Origin: Pseudoleptotrichia goodfellowii
Lineage (GTDB): Bacteria; Fusobacteriota; Fusobacteriia; Fusobacteriales; Leptotrichiaceae
Reading direction: 5' to 3'
NCBI RefSeq assembly: GCF_007990505.1
Contig: NZ_AP019822.1
Coordinates: forward strand, 1,054,001-1,118,000
Length of the DNA stretch: 64,000 nucleotides
The notes beneath the pieces were generated by a model, which saw nothing but the letters and a program-made list of their open reading frames with translations, did no database searches and was not told the DNA's origin. The position numbers were made by a program, and so were the translations under genes. Of the stretch, positions 1 to 8,548 are shown one piece after another (within the stretch, counting starts at the first letter, position 1; every line of letters starts with the position of its first letter).

Positions 1-1
1 T

Positions 2-454
2 GTGGATTCATTGGCAATCGCAATAGGAACTTCTCACGGGGCTCACAAATTCAAACCGGGAGATAAACCTCAAATCAGATTGGACATCTTGAAAGAAATC
101 GAACAAAGAATACCTGGATTCCCTATAGTATTACACGGGTCTTCATCAGTTCCTAAAAAATTTGTTGATATGATTAACAAATTCGGAGGACAAATTGCCG
201 ATGCAATCGGTATACCTGATGAACAATTAAGAGAAGCTTCAAAATCTGCTGTTTCCAAAATAAATGTTGATACTGACGGAAGATTGGCATTTACTGCAGG
301 AATCAGAGAAGTTTTGGCAACTAAACCGGGAGAATTTGATCCTAGAAAATATGTAGGTCCTGCTAAAAACTATATGAAAGATTATTATAAAGAAAAAATA
401 GTATCAGTATTCGGATCTGAAGGAGCTTACAAAAAAGGAACTCCAAGAAAATAA
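2..454 (+). CDS. fba: Fructose-bisphosphate aldolase, class II (C-terminal part)
   Basis: Cut by the window edge: the frame is already open at base 2, so only the last 150 residues are present. The enzyme cleaves fructose 1,6-bisphosphate to dihydroxyacetone phosphate and glyceraldehyde 3-phosphate in glycolysis. The segment begins with the class II GTSHGAHKF stretch, whose His is a zinc ligand in the family, and continues with VLHGSSSVP, which contributes to the phosphate site. The tail (KDYYKEKIVSVFGSEG) is typical of bacterial class II enzymes. The gene is followed by a GC-rich palindromic element and then pyrG. The family call is secure; upstream residues and start cannot be judged. Confidence 0.93.
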   Translation: MDSLAIAIGTSHGAHKFKPGDKPQIRLDILKEIEQRIPGFPIVLHGSSSVPKKFVDMINKFGGQIADAIGIPDEQLREASKSAVSKINVDTDGRLAFTAGIREVLATKPGEFDPRKYVGPAKNYMKDYYKEKIVSVFGSEGAYKKGTPRK

Positions 455-464
455 GAAATTATAT

Positions 465-560
465 GGATATGAGGGCTCATTGTCGCCCTCATACTTCCGC
501 TACCCGCGGTTTTACGCAACTGCGTCGACTTCGAAAAGGCGGGGGTAAATTTTTAAAACC
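465..560. repeat. GC-rich palindromic intergenic element
   Basis: A compact GC-rich island in otherwise AT-rich DNA. It holds a 6-bp hairpin (GAGGGC at 471-476 with GCCCTC at 485-490). A second dyad follows, with CCCGC near 502 pairing with GCGGG near 540, an inner ACGC/GCGT stem and a TTCGAA core. No long U-tract follows the first hairpin, so it is not a textbook terminator. The string CCCTCAYACTTCCG just after the first hairpin recurs at about 11790-11803 behind another GAGGG/CCCTC hairpin, which suggests a dispersed repeat family placed after genes. Confidence 0.5.
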
Positions 561-589
561 GATAACGGTATTAAAAAAAGAACCATGAT

Positions 590-620
590 AAAGGTGAAAA
601 TTTTTTTTTTCATCTTTTTT
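590..620 (+). terminator. Hairpin with U-run ahead of pyrG
   Basis: AAAGGTGAAAA (590-600) pairs with TTTTCATCTTT (607-617), one G-U pair included, and a run of T follows. It lies only about 45 bases before the pyrG start. It can end the aldolase transcript or act as an attenuator in a pyrG leader. The stem is mostly A-U, so strength is uncertain. Confidence 0.45.
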
Positions 621-663
621 ATTTGTGGATTTTCATATAGAAATTTTGATTATAGGAGGAAAA

Positions 664-2274
664 ATGAGAGTAAAAATCGACAAGACAAAGTTTATCTTTG
701 TTACGGGCGGAGTTGTTTCTTCGCTTGGAAAAGGAATTGTGGCTTCTTCATTGGGAAGACTTCTGAAAGAAAGAGGGTATAAAGTTACGATTCAAAAATT
801 TGACCCGTATATCAATGTAGATCCGGGAACAATGAGCCCTTATCAGCACGGAGAAGTTTTTGTAACTGAAGACGGTGCGGAAACGGACTTAGACTTGGGA
901 CATTACGAGAGATTTATAAATGAAGATCTGACGAAGTATAATAATCTTACAACAGGGAAAATAATGTCTAAAATAATTTCCAAAGAGAGAAAAGGTGAAT
1001 TTTTAGGCGGAACGGTTCAAACAGTTCCTCATGTTACAGACGAAATAAAATATAATATTATAAAAGCAGCCGAAGAAAGCGAATCTGATATAGTTATTAC
1101 TGAAATAGGGGGAACTATAGGAGATATAGAAAGTGATCCTTTTATAGAAGCGATAAGACAGCTCAAAAGAGAAGTAGGAAGAGAAAATATAGCTTATATC
1201 CATGTTACTTTGCTTCCTTATTTAAAAGCCGCAGGAGAACTAAAAACAAAACCTACGCAGCACAGTGTAAAAATGCTTCAGGGATTGGGAATTTCGCCTG
1301 ATGTAATTATAGTGAGAAGTGAACATCCTGTAGATCAGAATATTAAGAAAAAAATATCCATATTCTGTGATATAGATGAAGAAGCGGTAATAGAATCATT
1401 GGATGCCGATACACTTTACGAAATACCTTTGACAATGGAAAGATTGGGACTTGCCGATGTTATATGCAGACATTTCAAAATTGAAAATAAAAAACCTGCT
1501 TTGATTGAGTGGAGCAAAATGGTTGAAAAATTTAAAAATCCGAAAAAACTTGTAAAAGTTGCAGTTGTGGGAAAATATGTGGAATTGAAAGATGCCTACA
1601 TAAGTATCAATGAAGCAATAGAGCATGCAGGATTTAATTTGGATACGAAAGTGGAAATAGACTATCTTAAAGCGGGAAATTTTGATATAGAAAAACTTTC
1701 AAGCTATGACGGAATACTTGTTCCGGGAGGTTTCGGAGATAGAGGAATAGAAGGAAAAATAGATGCTGTAAGATATGCGAGAGAAAATAAAATTCCGTTT
1801 TTCGGGATTTGTTTGGGAATGCAAATGGCATGTGTGGAATTTGCGAGAAATGTGTTAGGACATAAAAATGCTACTTCCACAGAATTTGACAGAGATACCG
1901 AATATCCGATTATAAGCCTTATGGAAGAACAGGAAGGGCTTGAATATTTGGGCGGAACAATGAGGTTGGGAGCATATCCGTGTATTTTAAAAGATGAGAG
2001 TATAGCGGCAAATATTTACGGAAAAACTTCAATAAGTGAAAGACATAGACACAGATACGAATTTAACAGTAAATATAAAAATGAATTTGAACAGGCGGGA
2101 ATGGACATAGTAGGATTATCGCCTGACGGAAATTATGTGGAAGTAATTGAAATTAAAGAACATCCTTATTTTCTTGCAGTCCAGTATCATCCTGAATTTA
2201 AAAGCAGACCGACGAAACCTCATCCGTTATTTACAGGTTGGATAAAGGCTGTGTTGAAGAAAAGATGGACTTAA
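664..2274 (+). CDS. pyrG: CTP synthase
   Basis: ATP- and glutamine-dependent amination of UTP to CTP, the last step of pyrimidine nucleotide synthesis; cytoplasmic. The 536-residue length is usual for the family. The N-terminal synthetase domain starts with [17 protein letters not shown], the CTP synthase P-loop. The C-terminal glutamine amidotransferase domain has the nucleophile elbow GICLGMQMA with Cys near residue 383 and the catalytic His in VQYHPEF. I chose ATG 664 because AGGAGG lies 4-9 bases upstream; an in-frame ATG at 625 would add 13 residues without a ribosome binding site and would precede the conserved N terminus. A hairpin with a T-run lies just upstream and may attenuate transcription. 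Confidence 0.97.
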   Translation: MRVKIDKTKFIFVTGGVVSSLGKGIVASSLGRLLKERGYKVTIQKFDPYINVDPGTMSPYQHGEVFVTEDGAETDLDLGHYERFINEDLTKYNNLTTGKIMSKIISKERKGEFLGGTVQTVPHVTDEIKYNIIKAAEESESDIVITEIGGTIGDIESDPFIEAIRQLKREVGRENIAYIHVTLLPYLKAAGELKTKPTQHSVKMLQGLGISPDVIIVRSEHPVDQNIKKKISIFCDIDEEAVIESLDADTLYEIPLTMERLGLADVICRHFKIENKKPALIEWSKMVEKFKNPKKLVKVAVVGKYVELKDAYISINEAIEHAGFNLDTKVEIDYLKAGNFDIEKLSSYDGILVPGGFGDRGIEGKIDAVRYARENKIPFFGICLGMQMACVEFARNVLGHKNATSTEFDRDTEYPIISLMEEQEGLEYLGGTMRLGAYPCILKDESIAANIYGKTSISERHRHRYEFNSKYKNEFEQAGMDIVGLSPDGNYVEVIEIKEHPYFLAVQYHPEFKSRPTKPHPLFTGWIKAVLKKRWT

Positions 2275-2300
2275 TATTAATAATATTTTTAAAAGAATAA

Positions 2301-2588
2301 AAATATATATTTGCTTCCTGCGTTGAACATAGTAGTAATTACTTTATTTCAAATATATCAGACGATGATTTTGGTCAAAAAATAATTAAATATACCGATA
2401 TCTCTTTTACAATAAAAAAAGATTCAATATATAACAGACTATTTAAGAATAACAAGTATAAATATTTTCAGGGAAATGGCTGTGTGAAATGCAGAAATAC
2501 TGAAAATAATGAAGAGTTTATTACAGGTATAGTCAACTATATAAAAGAAATAACAGATGATGATTATAAAAATAAATCAAATATGTAA
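2301..2588 (+). pseudogene. 5'-truncated gene remnant
   Basis: An open frame of 95 codons follows a stop at 2298-2300 and runs to TAA 2586-2588. It has no ATG, and no TTG or GTG near its beginning, so it cannot be translated as it stands. The translation is protein-like (Asp/Asn/Lys-rich, with a CVKCR pair of cysteines and an acidic C-terminal helix), and it sits directly between pyrG and the ABC-F gene. I do not recognise the family. Best read as the 3' part of a gene whose 5' part was deleted. It also accounts for this 347-base interval, where I see nothing else. Confidence 0.45.
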
Positions 2589-2621
2589 TAAAAATAAGTT
2601 TTAGTATAAAGAAAGGAAAAT

Positions 2622-4085
2622 ATGTCACTAATTAATATATCAAATTTATCTTTTTCCTATGATAATAATTATGAAATGATTTTTGAAAATGTCAGCTTTC
2701 AAATAGATACAGATTGGAAATTAGGATTTATAGGAAGAAACGGAAAAGGAAAAACAACTTTTCTGAATATTTTAATGAGGAAATATAATTATAGAGGGAC
2801 TGTTTCATCAAATGTTACATTTGAATATTTTCCTTATGAAGTAAAAAATGAAAAACTTAGCACTATGGAAATTTTAAGGGAAATTTGCCCTGATTGTGAA
2901 GAATGGAAATTTTTGAAAGAATTTTCACTTTTAGAAATAGAGGAAGACATAATTAATCATCAGTTTTTTCTTTTATCAAGCGGAGAAAAGACAAAAGTAC
3001 TATTGGCAGCTTTATTTTTAAAAGAGAATAATTTTTTACTAATAGATGAACCTACAAATCATCTTGATATAAATGCAAGAAAAATTGTGAGCAGATACTT
3101 GAAGGGAAAGAAAAGCTTTATTCTCGTTTCACATGACAGAAATCTTTTAGACAGCTGTATTGATCATATACTTTCAATTAATAAAACAAATATTGAAATT
3201 CAAAAAGGGAATTTTTCAACATGGGAAAAAAATAAACGGCAACAGGATGAACTGGAAATATATCAGAATAGGAAACTGAAAAAGGAGATAAAACGTCTTG
3301 TAAAATCCTCAAAAAGAGTTGCTGTCTGGTCCGATAAGGTAGAAAAAACAAAAAATCTCGGAATGGGAGATAAAGGATATATCGGACATATGGCTGCCAA
3401 AATGATGAAAAGAGCAAAATCAATAGAAAAAAGAAGTGATAGATTAATAGAAGAAAAATCCCAATTACTTCACAATATTGACATAGATGAAAAATTGAAG
3501 TTAAGTCCCTTAATATTTCACAGCAAAAGATTAATTGAATTTAAAAACGTCTCATTATTTTACAATAACAGATTAATCTGTAGAGATATAAATTTTAAAA
3601 TTAATCAGGGAGAAATTATTTCTCTGACAGGAAAAAACGGATCCGGAAAATCAACAATTTTGAAATTGATAATAGGAAAAAATGTTAAATACACAGGAAA
3701 TATTTATTGTGCAAAAAATTTAAAAATTTCTTATGTTTCTCAGGATACTTCCGATTTAAAAGGGAATTTGTTTGAATACATTGAAGAAAAACAGATAGAT
3801 AAAACATTATTTCTATCAATACTGAGTAAAATGGATTTTAACAGCTTACAGTTTGAAAAGGATATCTCAGATTACAGTGAAGGTCAGAAAAAGAAAATTT
3901 TAATAACAGCAAGTCTCTGTGAAAAGGCACATTTGTATATTTGGGATGAACCTTTGAACTTTATAGATATTATGAGTAGAATACAAATAGAAGAATTGAT
4001 ATTAAATTACAGACCGACATTATTGTTTGTTGAACATGATGAATTATTTAATAAGAAAGTTGCAGATAGATTCATAAATTTATAA
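2622..4085 (+). CDS. Lsa-like ABC-F ribosomal protection protein
   Basis: Soluble twin-ATPase of the ABC-F class, 487 residues, without membrane segments. ABC-F proteins of this type bind the ribosomal E site and displace antibiotics from the peptidyl transferase centre. Domain 1 has Walker A GRNGKGKT (38-45), signature LSSGEKTK and Walker B FLLIDEPTNH. A Lys-rich linker follows, then domain 2 with Walker A GKNGSGKST, signature YSEGQKKK and Walker B LYIWDEP. From memory, the opening and the IDTDWKLGFIGRNG stretch closely resemble Lsa-family proteins, which confer lincosamide, streptogramin A and pleuromutilin resistance. The spectrum here is inferred, not shown. A gene remnant immediately upstream suggests an acquired cassette. 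Start ATG has AAAGGA upstream. Confidence 0.78.
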   Translation: MSLINISNLSFSYDNNYEMIFENVSFQIDTDWKLGFIGRNGKGKTTFLNILMRKYNYRGTVSSNVTFEYFPYEVKNEKLSTMEILREICPDCEEWKFLKEFSLLEIEEDIINHQFFLLSSGEKTKVLLAALFLKENNFLLIDEPTNHLDINARKIVSRYLKGKKSFILVSHDRNLLDSCIDHILSINKTNIEIQKGNFSTWEKNKRQQDELEIYQNRKLKKEIKRLVKSSKRVAVWSDKVEKTKNLGMGDKGYIGHMAAKMMKRAKSIEKRSDRLIEEKSQLLHNIDIDEKLKLSPLIFHSKRLIEFKNVSLFYNNRLICRDINFKINQGEIISLTGKNGSGKSTILKLIIGKNVKYTGNIYCAKNLKISYVSQDTSDLKGNLFEYIEEKQIDKTLFLSILSKMDFNSLQFEKDISDYSEGQKKKILITASLCEKAHLYIWDEPLNFIDIMSRIQIEELILNYRPTLLFVEHDELFNKKVADRFINL

Positions 4086-4163
4086 AATAAATTAGTCGGA
4101 TTTTTCAATTAGGGTAATTTAATGTAAATCAAAATTTTGGATTAAAAATATAGAAAATATAAA

Positions 4164-4203
4164 AAAGAGCCAAGTCATAATGAACGAAGCTCTTTATTTT
4201 TAT
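4164..4203 (-). terminator. Bidirectional terminator, ABC-F / ptsH
   Basis: AAAGAGC (4164-4170) pairs with GCTCTTT (4189-4195). Read on the minus strand it is followed by a six-T run, giving a good terminator for ptsH; on the plus strand TTTATTTTTAT follows, so it can serve the ABC-F gene too. Confidence 0.7.
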
Positions 4204-4215
4204 AAAACAGCAAAA

Positions 4216-4476
4216 TTAATCTCTGATAGTAGCTAATAATTCTCCTAAAACTTCAACAGCTTTATCTGCATCAGGTCCTTCAGCGTGAACTGTAATTTCG
4301 GATCCGTTTTTAATTCCTATAGATAATAATTTCAACAATGATTTTCCGTTTACTTTTTTTCCGTCGTGTTCAACAAAAACATCACTTTCAAATTCTTTTG
4401 CTTTTGCAACAAATACCCCACCCGGTCTTGTATGTAATCCTGTAGGATTTGTCATAACTACTGTTTTACTTGCCAT
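4216..4476 (-). CDS. ptsH: Phosphocarrier protein HPr
   Basis: General phosphotransferase component passing phosphate from enzyme I to sugar-specific EIIA proteins. The 86-residue length is typical. The active-site His15 lies in PTGLHTRPG and Ser46, the HPr-kinase target site, is retained in NGKSLLK. Start ATG has AAGGAGG seven bases upstream. The gene appears to stand alone: enzyme I (ptsI) is not adjacent, so the usual ptsHI operon is split here. Confidence 0.96.
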   Translation of the reverse strand: MASKTVVMTNPTGLHTRPGGVFVAKAKEFESDVFVEHDGKKVNGKSLLKLLSIGIKNGSEITVHAEGPDADKAVEVLGELLATIRD

Positions 4477-4511
4477 TTATTTTCCTCCTTAGATATCTTT
4501 ATATATTTCTA

Positions 4512-4540
4512 ATTTTACATTAGTTTTGAACATTTGTCAA
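4512..4540 (-). promoter_or_regulatory. Promoter of ptsH
   Basis: On the minus strand a perfect TTGACA (4540-4535) is separated by 17 bases from TAAAAT (4517-4512), about 35 bases upstream of the HPr start codon. Confidence 0.65.
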
Positions 4541-4568
4541 TAAAATTAATCACTTAACGATATATAAC

Positions 4569-6152
4569 TTAAATGATTATATTGATAGAATTAAAGTTTG
4601 AATAAGTTACATTTCCCGGCTTGGAGCTTCTTATTTTTTTTACAAACTTTCTTTCACAATAGTCTACCGTTACTTTATCTCCTTCGGAACCTTTTGAATA
4701 CTTTCCTGCAAGACTTGCAGCAAAGTTCAAAATATCTGAATCGGGATTTTTATTATCTTTTATTAGTAAAACATGACTTCCGGGAATATCTTTTACATGA
4801 AACCATATGTCTGTGGGACCTCCTTTGGAAAAAGAGATTTCTTCATTTTCTTTATTGTTTCTGCCTACAAAAATTTTAAATCCTTTGTATTCAAAAGAGA
4901 GTAGATCACGCTTTTTCGCTTTATTTAACTTAATTTTATTTTTGTTACTGAATTTAAGTTCATTTTCAATTTCTTCAATTCCTATAAAGTCGGTTTCTTT
5001 TTCAATAAACAGTTTTACTTCATCGTAATATTTTATCTCATTCCGAATATCTTCAAATCTTGCCTCAAGGGCTGTAATTGTTCTTTTTCCTTTGTTGTAT
5101 TTATTATAATAAAAATTCAGATTATCGTTGGGAGACAATAACGGATCGAGGGAAATAGTTATCTCGTTGTTATTATAAAAATCAAAAGTCTTTATTTCTT
5201 TCATACCCTGCTTTAAAACGTGCATATTTGCAGCGAGAATATCTCCGATTTTTTTGTAATTATCATAATTTTTGTTTTTATTCAAGTCGATATTTATATT
5301 TTTCAGTATTTTTTCAAATTTCTTTGTTTGAGAATCAATGTATTTCAATAAAACTTTCTTTTTTTCGTTTATTACATTGGAAGTAATAGTAGTTTTAAAA
5401 TATTCGTTAAGTCCTTCGTTAACAGAAGAAAAGGAAATAAAATCATTTTCCGAATATTCCGAAAATCTGTTATAAGTCATAATTTTCTGCTTTTTACTTT
5501 CATACATTACAGCTTCATATTCGGAAATATATTTTTTAAAAATATTGTAGTCGGAAAAACATTCTTTGGAAAAAGTTTTTCCTACTCCCTCTATTTTATT
5601 AATGAAATCTTCAGGAGATTCAAAAGGAAAGTTTTCTTTTTCAAGGTATGCAGGCGAGATTTTTTTTTCTTCAAAAGGAAGAACATATTTTGCTCCGGTC
5701 ATTATAATTCTGTTTCCTTCATCAAAAGATGAGAAATAAAGAGCGGATAGGATTTTCCCCTGAGAAGTCAGAAAAATGTTACTTGCTCTTCCCATAATTT
5801 CAAAAATTAAAGTATATTTTTCTATATCTCCGAACTGATTCAATTTTTCAAAATCAAAATAAACTATACGGTCATAGTCTTCCTGTCTTATATTTATTAA
5901 AATAGAGTTCAATATGTATTTTTTCAAAGAAAGTAAAAATTTTGACTGAAAGTCGGTGTTTAAATCTTTTTCATTTTTTAAATAACAAATAGTCGAATTA
6001 TCTTTTACCTGAAATAAAAGATTATTTTTTCCGAAATAAAATGAAAGAGAAGATTTATCGTACTGATAAATCTTCGTAAGTTTATAATTAATAATTTTTT
6101 CTTTTATTTCTTTGAGTAAAAACGATATTCCGATACCATCCATATATAGCAT
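4569..6152 (-). CDS. rqcH: NFACT-family ribosome quality-control protein (RqcH-like)
   Basis: Members bind stalled large ribosomal subunits and recruit tRNA-Ala to add C-terminal alanine tails to stalled peptides; older annotations call them fibronectin-binding proteins. The N-terminal NFACT-N domain contains the Asp-Arg pair (about residues 94-95, in EDYDRIVYF) needed for tRNA recruitment in characterised RqcH. A long coiled-coil middle follows, then the C-terminal NFACT-R domain with SKGGPTDIWFHVKDIPGSHV. I chose ATG 6152 (527 aa) because AAAGGAGC lies nine bases upstream; the frame stays open upstream to 6239, but that segment lacks a ribosome binding site. Confidence 0.88.
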   Translation of the reverse strand: MLYMDGIGISFLLKEIKEKIINYKLTKIYQYDKSSLSFYFGKNNLLFQVKDNSTICYLKNEKDLNTDFQSKFLLSLKKYILNSILINIRQEDYDRIVYFDFEKLNQFGDIEKYTLIFEIMGRASNIFLTSQGKILSALYFSSFDEGNRIIMTGAKYVLPFEEKKISPAYLEKENFPFESPEDFINKIEGVGKTFSKECFSDYNIFKKYISEYEAVMYESKKQKIMTYNRFSEYSENDFISFSSVNEGLNEYFKTTITSNVINEKKKVLLKYIDSQTKKFEKILKNINIDLNKNKNYDNYKKIGDILAANMHVLKQGMKEIKTFDFYNNNEITISLDPLLSPNDNLNFYYNKYNKGKRTITALEARFEDIRNEIKYYDEVKLFIEKETDFIGIEEIENELKFSNKNKIKLNKAKKRDLLSFEYKGFKIFVGRNNKENEEISFSKGGPTDIWFHVKDIPGSHVLLIKDNKNPDSDILNFAASLAGKYSKGSEGDKVTVDYCERKFVKKIRSSKPGNVTYSNFNSINIII

Positions 6153-6263
6153 AGTTTGTTTGCTCCTTTTTAAGATAGATTTAGCAAAAAGTCGGATTCT
6201 TGACAGTATAAAGACTGATTTTTCGGTCCTGAAACTCAAGTACCTAATATAAGAGCTTTTTAG

Positions 6264-6926
6264 TTAAATATAATTTTTCGTAACCATTATATCTGTAGCA
6301 TCGTCAATATTTATAACCTTTTCTTCACCGTTTACAAGCAAAATAATAATATGCTTGTCAATATCAAGTATTTTAATCAAAGATTTCATGACAATTCCTT
6401 TTTCGTTAAGATACTTTTTTATTGCGGTACTTCCTTTTATTGAAGATACCTGAACAGTATCACCTTTTTCAAAACTCAGTATAGATTCGGGCTGAATTTC
6501 TTTTTTTACTTTATTCAGATTATCAACTATAGCTTCAAATACTTTTATAAACGTATCCAAATCTTTTTGAGGAATTTTAGTCGTTATTTTTTCCAAAATA
6601 TTGGAATGAAAATTTCCGTGATATTTAAAGGCAATCAGTCCCTTTTTTGAAAGCTGGACATATACTTTTCTTCTGTCATCGTCAGATCTGCTTCTTTCAA
6701 TAAAATATTTATCTGTAAGTTTATTTACTGCGACTGAAGCAGTTCCCATAGTAATGCCGAGTTTTTCGGCAAGTTCGTTCATAGTAATGGATTTTTCCCC
6801 GATCGCTTCGATTACATGAAGCTCGGTAGTGGTAAGACATTTTATAACCTGATTAAGATTTATTTCTTCAATTTTATAATACGTTTTGTAAAACTCATCC
6901 AGTAAAGACTCGATTTTAGAGTACAT
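6264..6926 (-). CDS. MarR-type regulator fused to a FeoA/SH3-like domain
   Basis: 220 residues. The N-terminal two thirds is a MarR winged helix: TMNELAEKLGITMGTASVAVNKL is the recognition region and SRSDDDRRKVYVQLSKKG is the wing. The last ~75 residues (from FEKGDTVQVSSIKGS) look like the small FeoA/DtxR C-terminal SH3-like beta-barrel. The combination suggests a DNA-binding regulator whose activity may respond to a metal ion or to intramolecular contacts, by analogy with DtxR proteins; this is inference. Start ATG has CGGAGGG upstream. It lies between rpe and rqcH in the same direction, with a 33-base gap from rpe. Confidence 0.72.
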   Translation of the reverse strand: MYSKIESLLDEFYKTYYKIEEINLNQVIKCLTTTELHVIEAIGEKSITMNELAEKLGITMGTASVAVNKLTDKYFIERSRSDDDRRKVYVQLSKKGLIAFKYHGNFHSNILEKITTKIPQKDLDTFIKVFEAIVDNLNKVKKEIQPESILSFEKGDTVQVSSIKGSTAIKKYLNEKGIVMKSLIKILDIDKHIIILLVNGEEKVINIDDATDIMVTKNYI

Positions 6927-6959
6927 TTTTTCCCTCCGATTCTGAATAGAATTTATTCA

Positions 6960-7595
6960 TTATTTTAAAGAATCAATTTTTTCTTTGTAATTTCCGCTGA
7001 ATATATATGAGCCTGCAACTAATATATTTGCACCGGATTCTTTCACTTTTTTCCCTGTTTCGGCATTTATTCCGCCGTCTACTTCAATATCTATATTTGC
7101 GTCCAAAGCTCTGAGTTCTTTTATTTTGTCAGTCATATTTTCTATGAAAGCCTGTCCTCCGAAACCGGGATTTACTGTCATAATAAGAACCATATCAATA
7201 TTTTTCAATTCGTGCTTTATCATTTCCAAAGGTGTAGACGGATTTAAAGAAATTCCGACTTTTTTTCCGTAAGATTTTATTAGTTGAACAGTTCTGTTCA
7301 GGTGCTTTGTAGCTTCCACATGGACAGTTATTATATCCACTCCCGTATCAACAAAATCTTTTATAAATCTGTCAGGATTTTCAACCATAAGATGAACATC
7401 AAATACAAGATTACTGTGTTTTCTTATAGATGAAATGACAGGTGCCCCGAAACTTATATTAGGAACAAATGCCCCGTCCATCACATCAAGATGAAGATAT
7501 TCTGCACCCGCTTTTTCCACTTTTTGTATTTCATTTTTCAAATCACTGAAGTCCGCAGCAAGTAGCGACGGAGCTATAATTATTTTTTTTGCCAT
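6960..7595 (-). CDS. rpe: Ribulose-phosphate 3-epimerase
   Basis: Interconverts ribulose 5-phosphate and xylulose 5-phosphate in the pentose phosphate pathway. TIM-barrel of 211 residues with the metal-binding HLDVMDGAFVPN motif near residue 35, HLMVENP, the phosphate-binding VNPGFGGQAF loop and VDGGIN. Start ATG has AAAGGCGGT upstream. It follows rsgA by 26 bases, keeping the rsgA-rpe order common in Firmicutes, where a PASTA kinase gene precedes them. Confidence 0.96.
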   Translation of the reverse strand: MAKKIIIAPSLLAADFSDLKNEIQKVEKAGAEYLHLDVMDGAFVPNISFGAPVISSIRKHSNLVFDVHLMVENPDRFIKDFVDTGVDIITVHVEATKHLNRTVQLIKSYGKKVGISLNPSTPLEMIKHELKNIDMVLIMTVNPGFGGQAFIENMTDKIKELRALDANIDIEVDGGINAETGKKVKESGANILVAGSYIFSGNYKEKIDSLK

Positions 7596-7621
7596 AAGTT
7601 TTTACCGCCTTTTTCATATTA

Positions 7622-8548
7622 TTATTTATTGTCTGAAAATATATTTTCAAAAGAATATAAGTAAAAGTTATATCTCATTTCAGAAATATTACCTTTTTCA
7701 AGATTTTCTTTTATACTGCAGCCCGGTTCGTTTATATGAAGACAATCCCTGAATTTACATTGGAGGATATATTCAGAAAACTCGGGAAATAAAAGTTCCA
7801 ACTCTTTTTTTTCTTTTAACTTGGGAAAGTCGAGAGTGGAAAATCCCGGAGTATCTATCAAATAAGTGTCTGCATCAATTTTGAAAAATCGGCTTTCAGT
7901 AGTTGTATGACGACCCCTGGAAGTTTTTTCACTGATTTCGTTTGTTTCGAGAATATTTTCTCCGATAAAAGTGTTAATTAACGAGGATTTTCCGGCACCG
8001 CTCGGTCCCGATACAGTAACGGATTTACCTTTGATATAAGATAAAAGATTGTCCAAACCGATATTTTTTTCAACAGAAACAGGAAAAACGGGAATCGTAT
8101 TCCCGAAGTTTTCCTGTATTTTATTTAAAAATATCTGCAGTTCTTCGTCTGAAATCAAGTCGATTTTTGAAAGAATCAATATTGCAGGAATATCCTGCTG
8201 TCCGGCATTTAAAAGCATCTTTTGAAAAACTGTAAAATCAAAATTCGGAGTAACAACGGAAAAAAGTATTCCGATAAAATCAATATTTGATAGTAAAGGT
8301 CTGTAAAGAAAGTTTTTTCTTTTTTCTACTTTTGTTATAACTTTTTCATCTTTGTCAAATTCTACAATATCTCCTATAATACAGTTGAGTTTATCATTTT
8401 TTACTTTCAAAGTACCTCTGAGTTTACATTCGTAAATATTTTCTTCTTTCAGGTCAGTACAATTTTCATCAAGAACATAGTAAAAACCCTTAATTTTTCT
8501 GATTATTTTTCCTTTAATAAGATTACCTCCGTTATTACTCGCCGTCAT
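7622..8548 (-). CDS. rsgA: Small ribosomal subunit biogenesis GTPase RsgA
   Basis: Late 30S maturation factor. N-terminal OB fold (GKIIRKIKGFYYVLDEN), then a circularly permuted GTPase: G4 (LSKIDLI), G5, G1 (GPSGAGKSS) and G3 (DTPGFS). It ends with a zinc-binding C-terminal domain with the Cys-x4-Cys-x-His-x5-Cys pattern. The start is ambiguous. ATG 8548 overlaps the upstream PASTA gene by 14 bases and has only a weak ribosome binding site. A perfect GGAGG (8530-8526) lies seven bases before an ATT codon (8518) that sits exactly where family members usually begin. Either start gives an intact protein. The frame also runs to 8647 without support. Confidence 0.9.
   Translation of the reverse strand: MTASNNGGNLIKGKIIRKIKGFYYVLDENCTDLKEENIYECKLRGTLKVKNDKLNCIIGDIVEFDKDEKVITKVEKRKNFLYRPLLSNIDFIGILFSVVTPNFDFTVFQKMLLNAGQQDIPAILILSKIDLISDEELQIFLNKIQENFGNTIPVFPVSVEKNIGLDNLLSYIKGKSVTVSGPSGAGKSSLINTFIGENILETNEISEKTSRGRHTTTESRFFKIDADTYLIDTPGFSTLDFPKLKEKKELELLFPEFSEYILQCKFRDCLHINEPGCSIKENLEKGNISEMRYNFYLYSFENIFSDNK

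Noticed and set aside
455-624. tRNA or other known structured RNA gene in the GC-rich gap after the aldolase gene
   Set aside because: No cloverleaf, no T-loop consensus and no CCA end could be drawn; the pairing is of simple nested palindromes.
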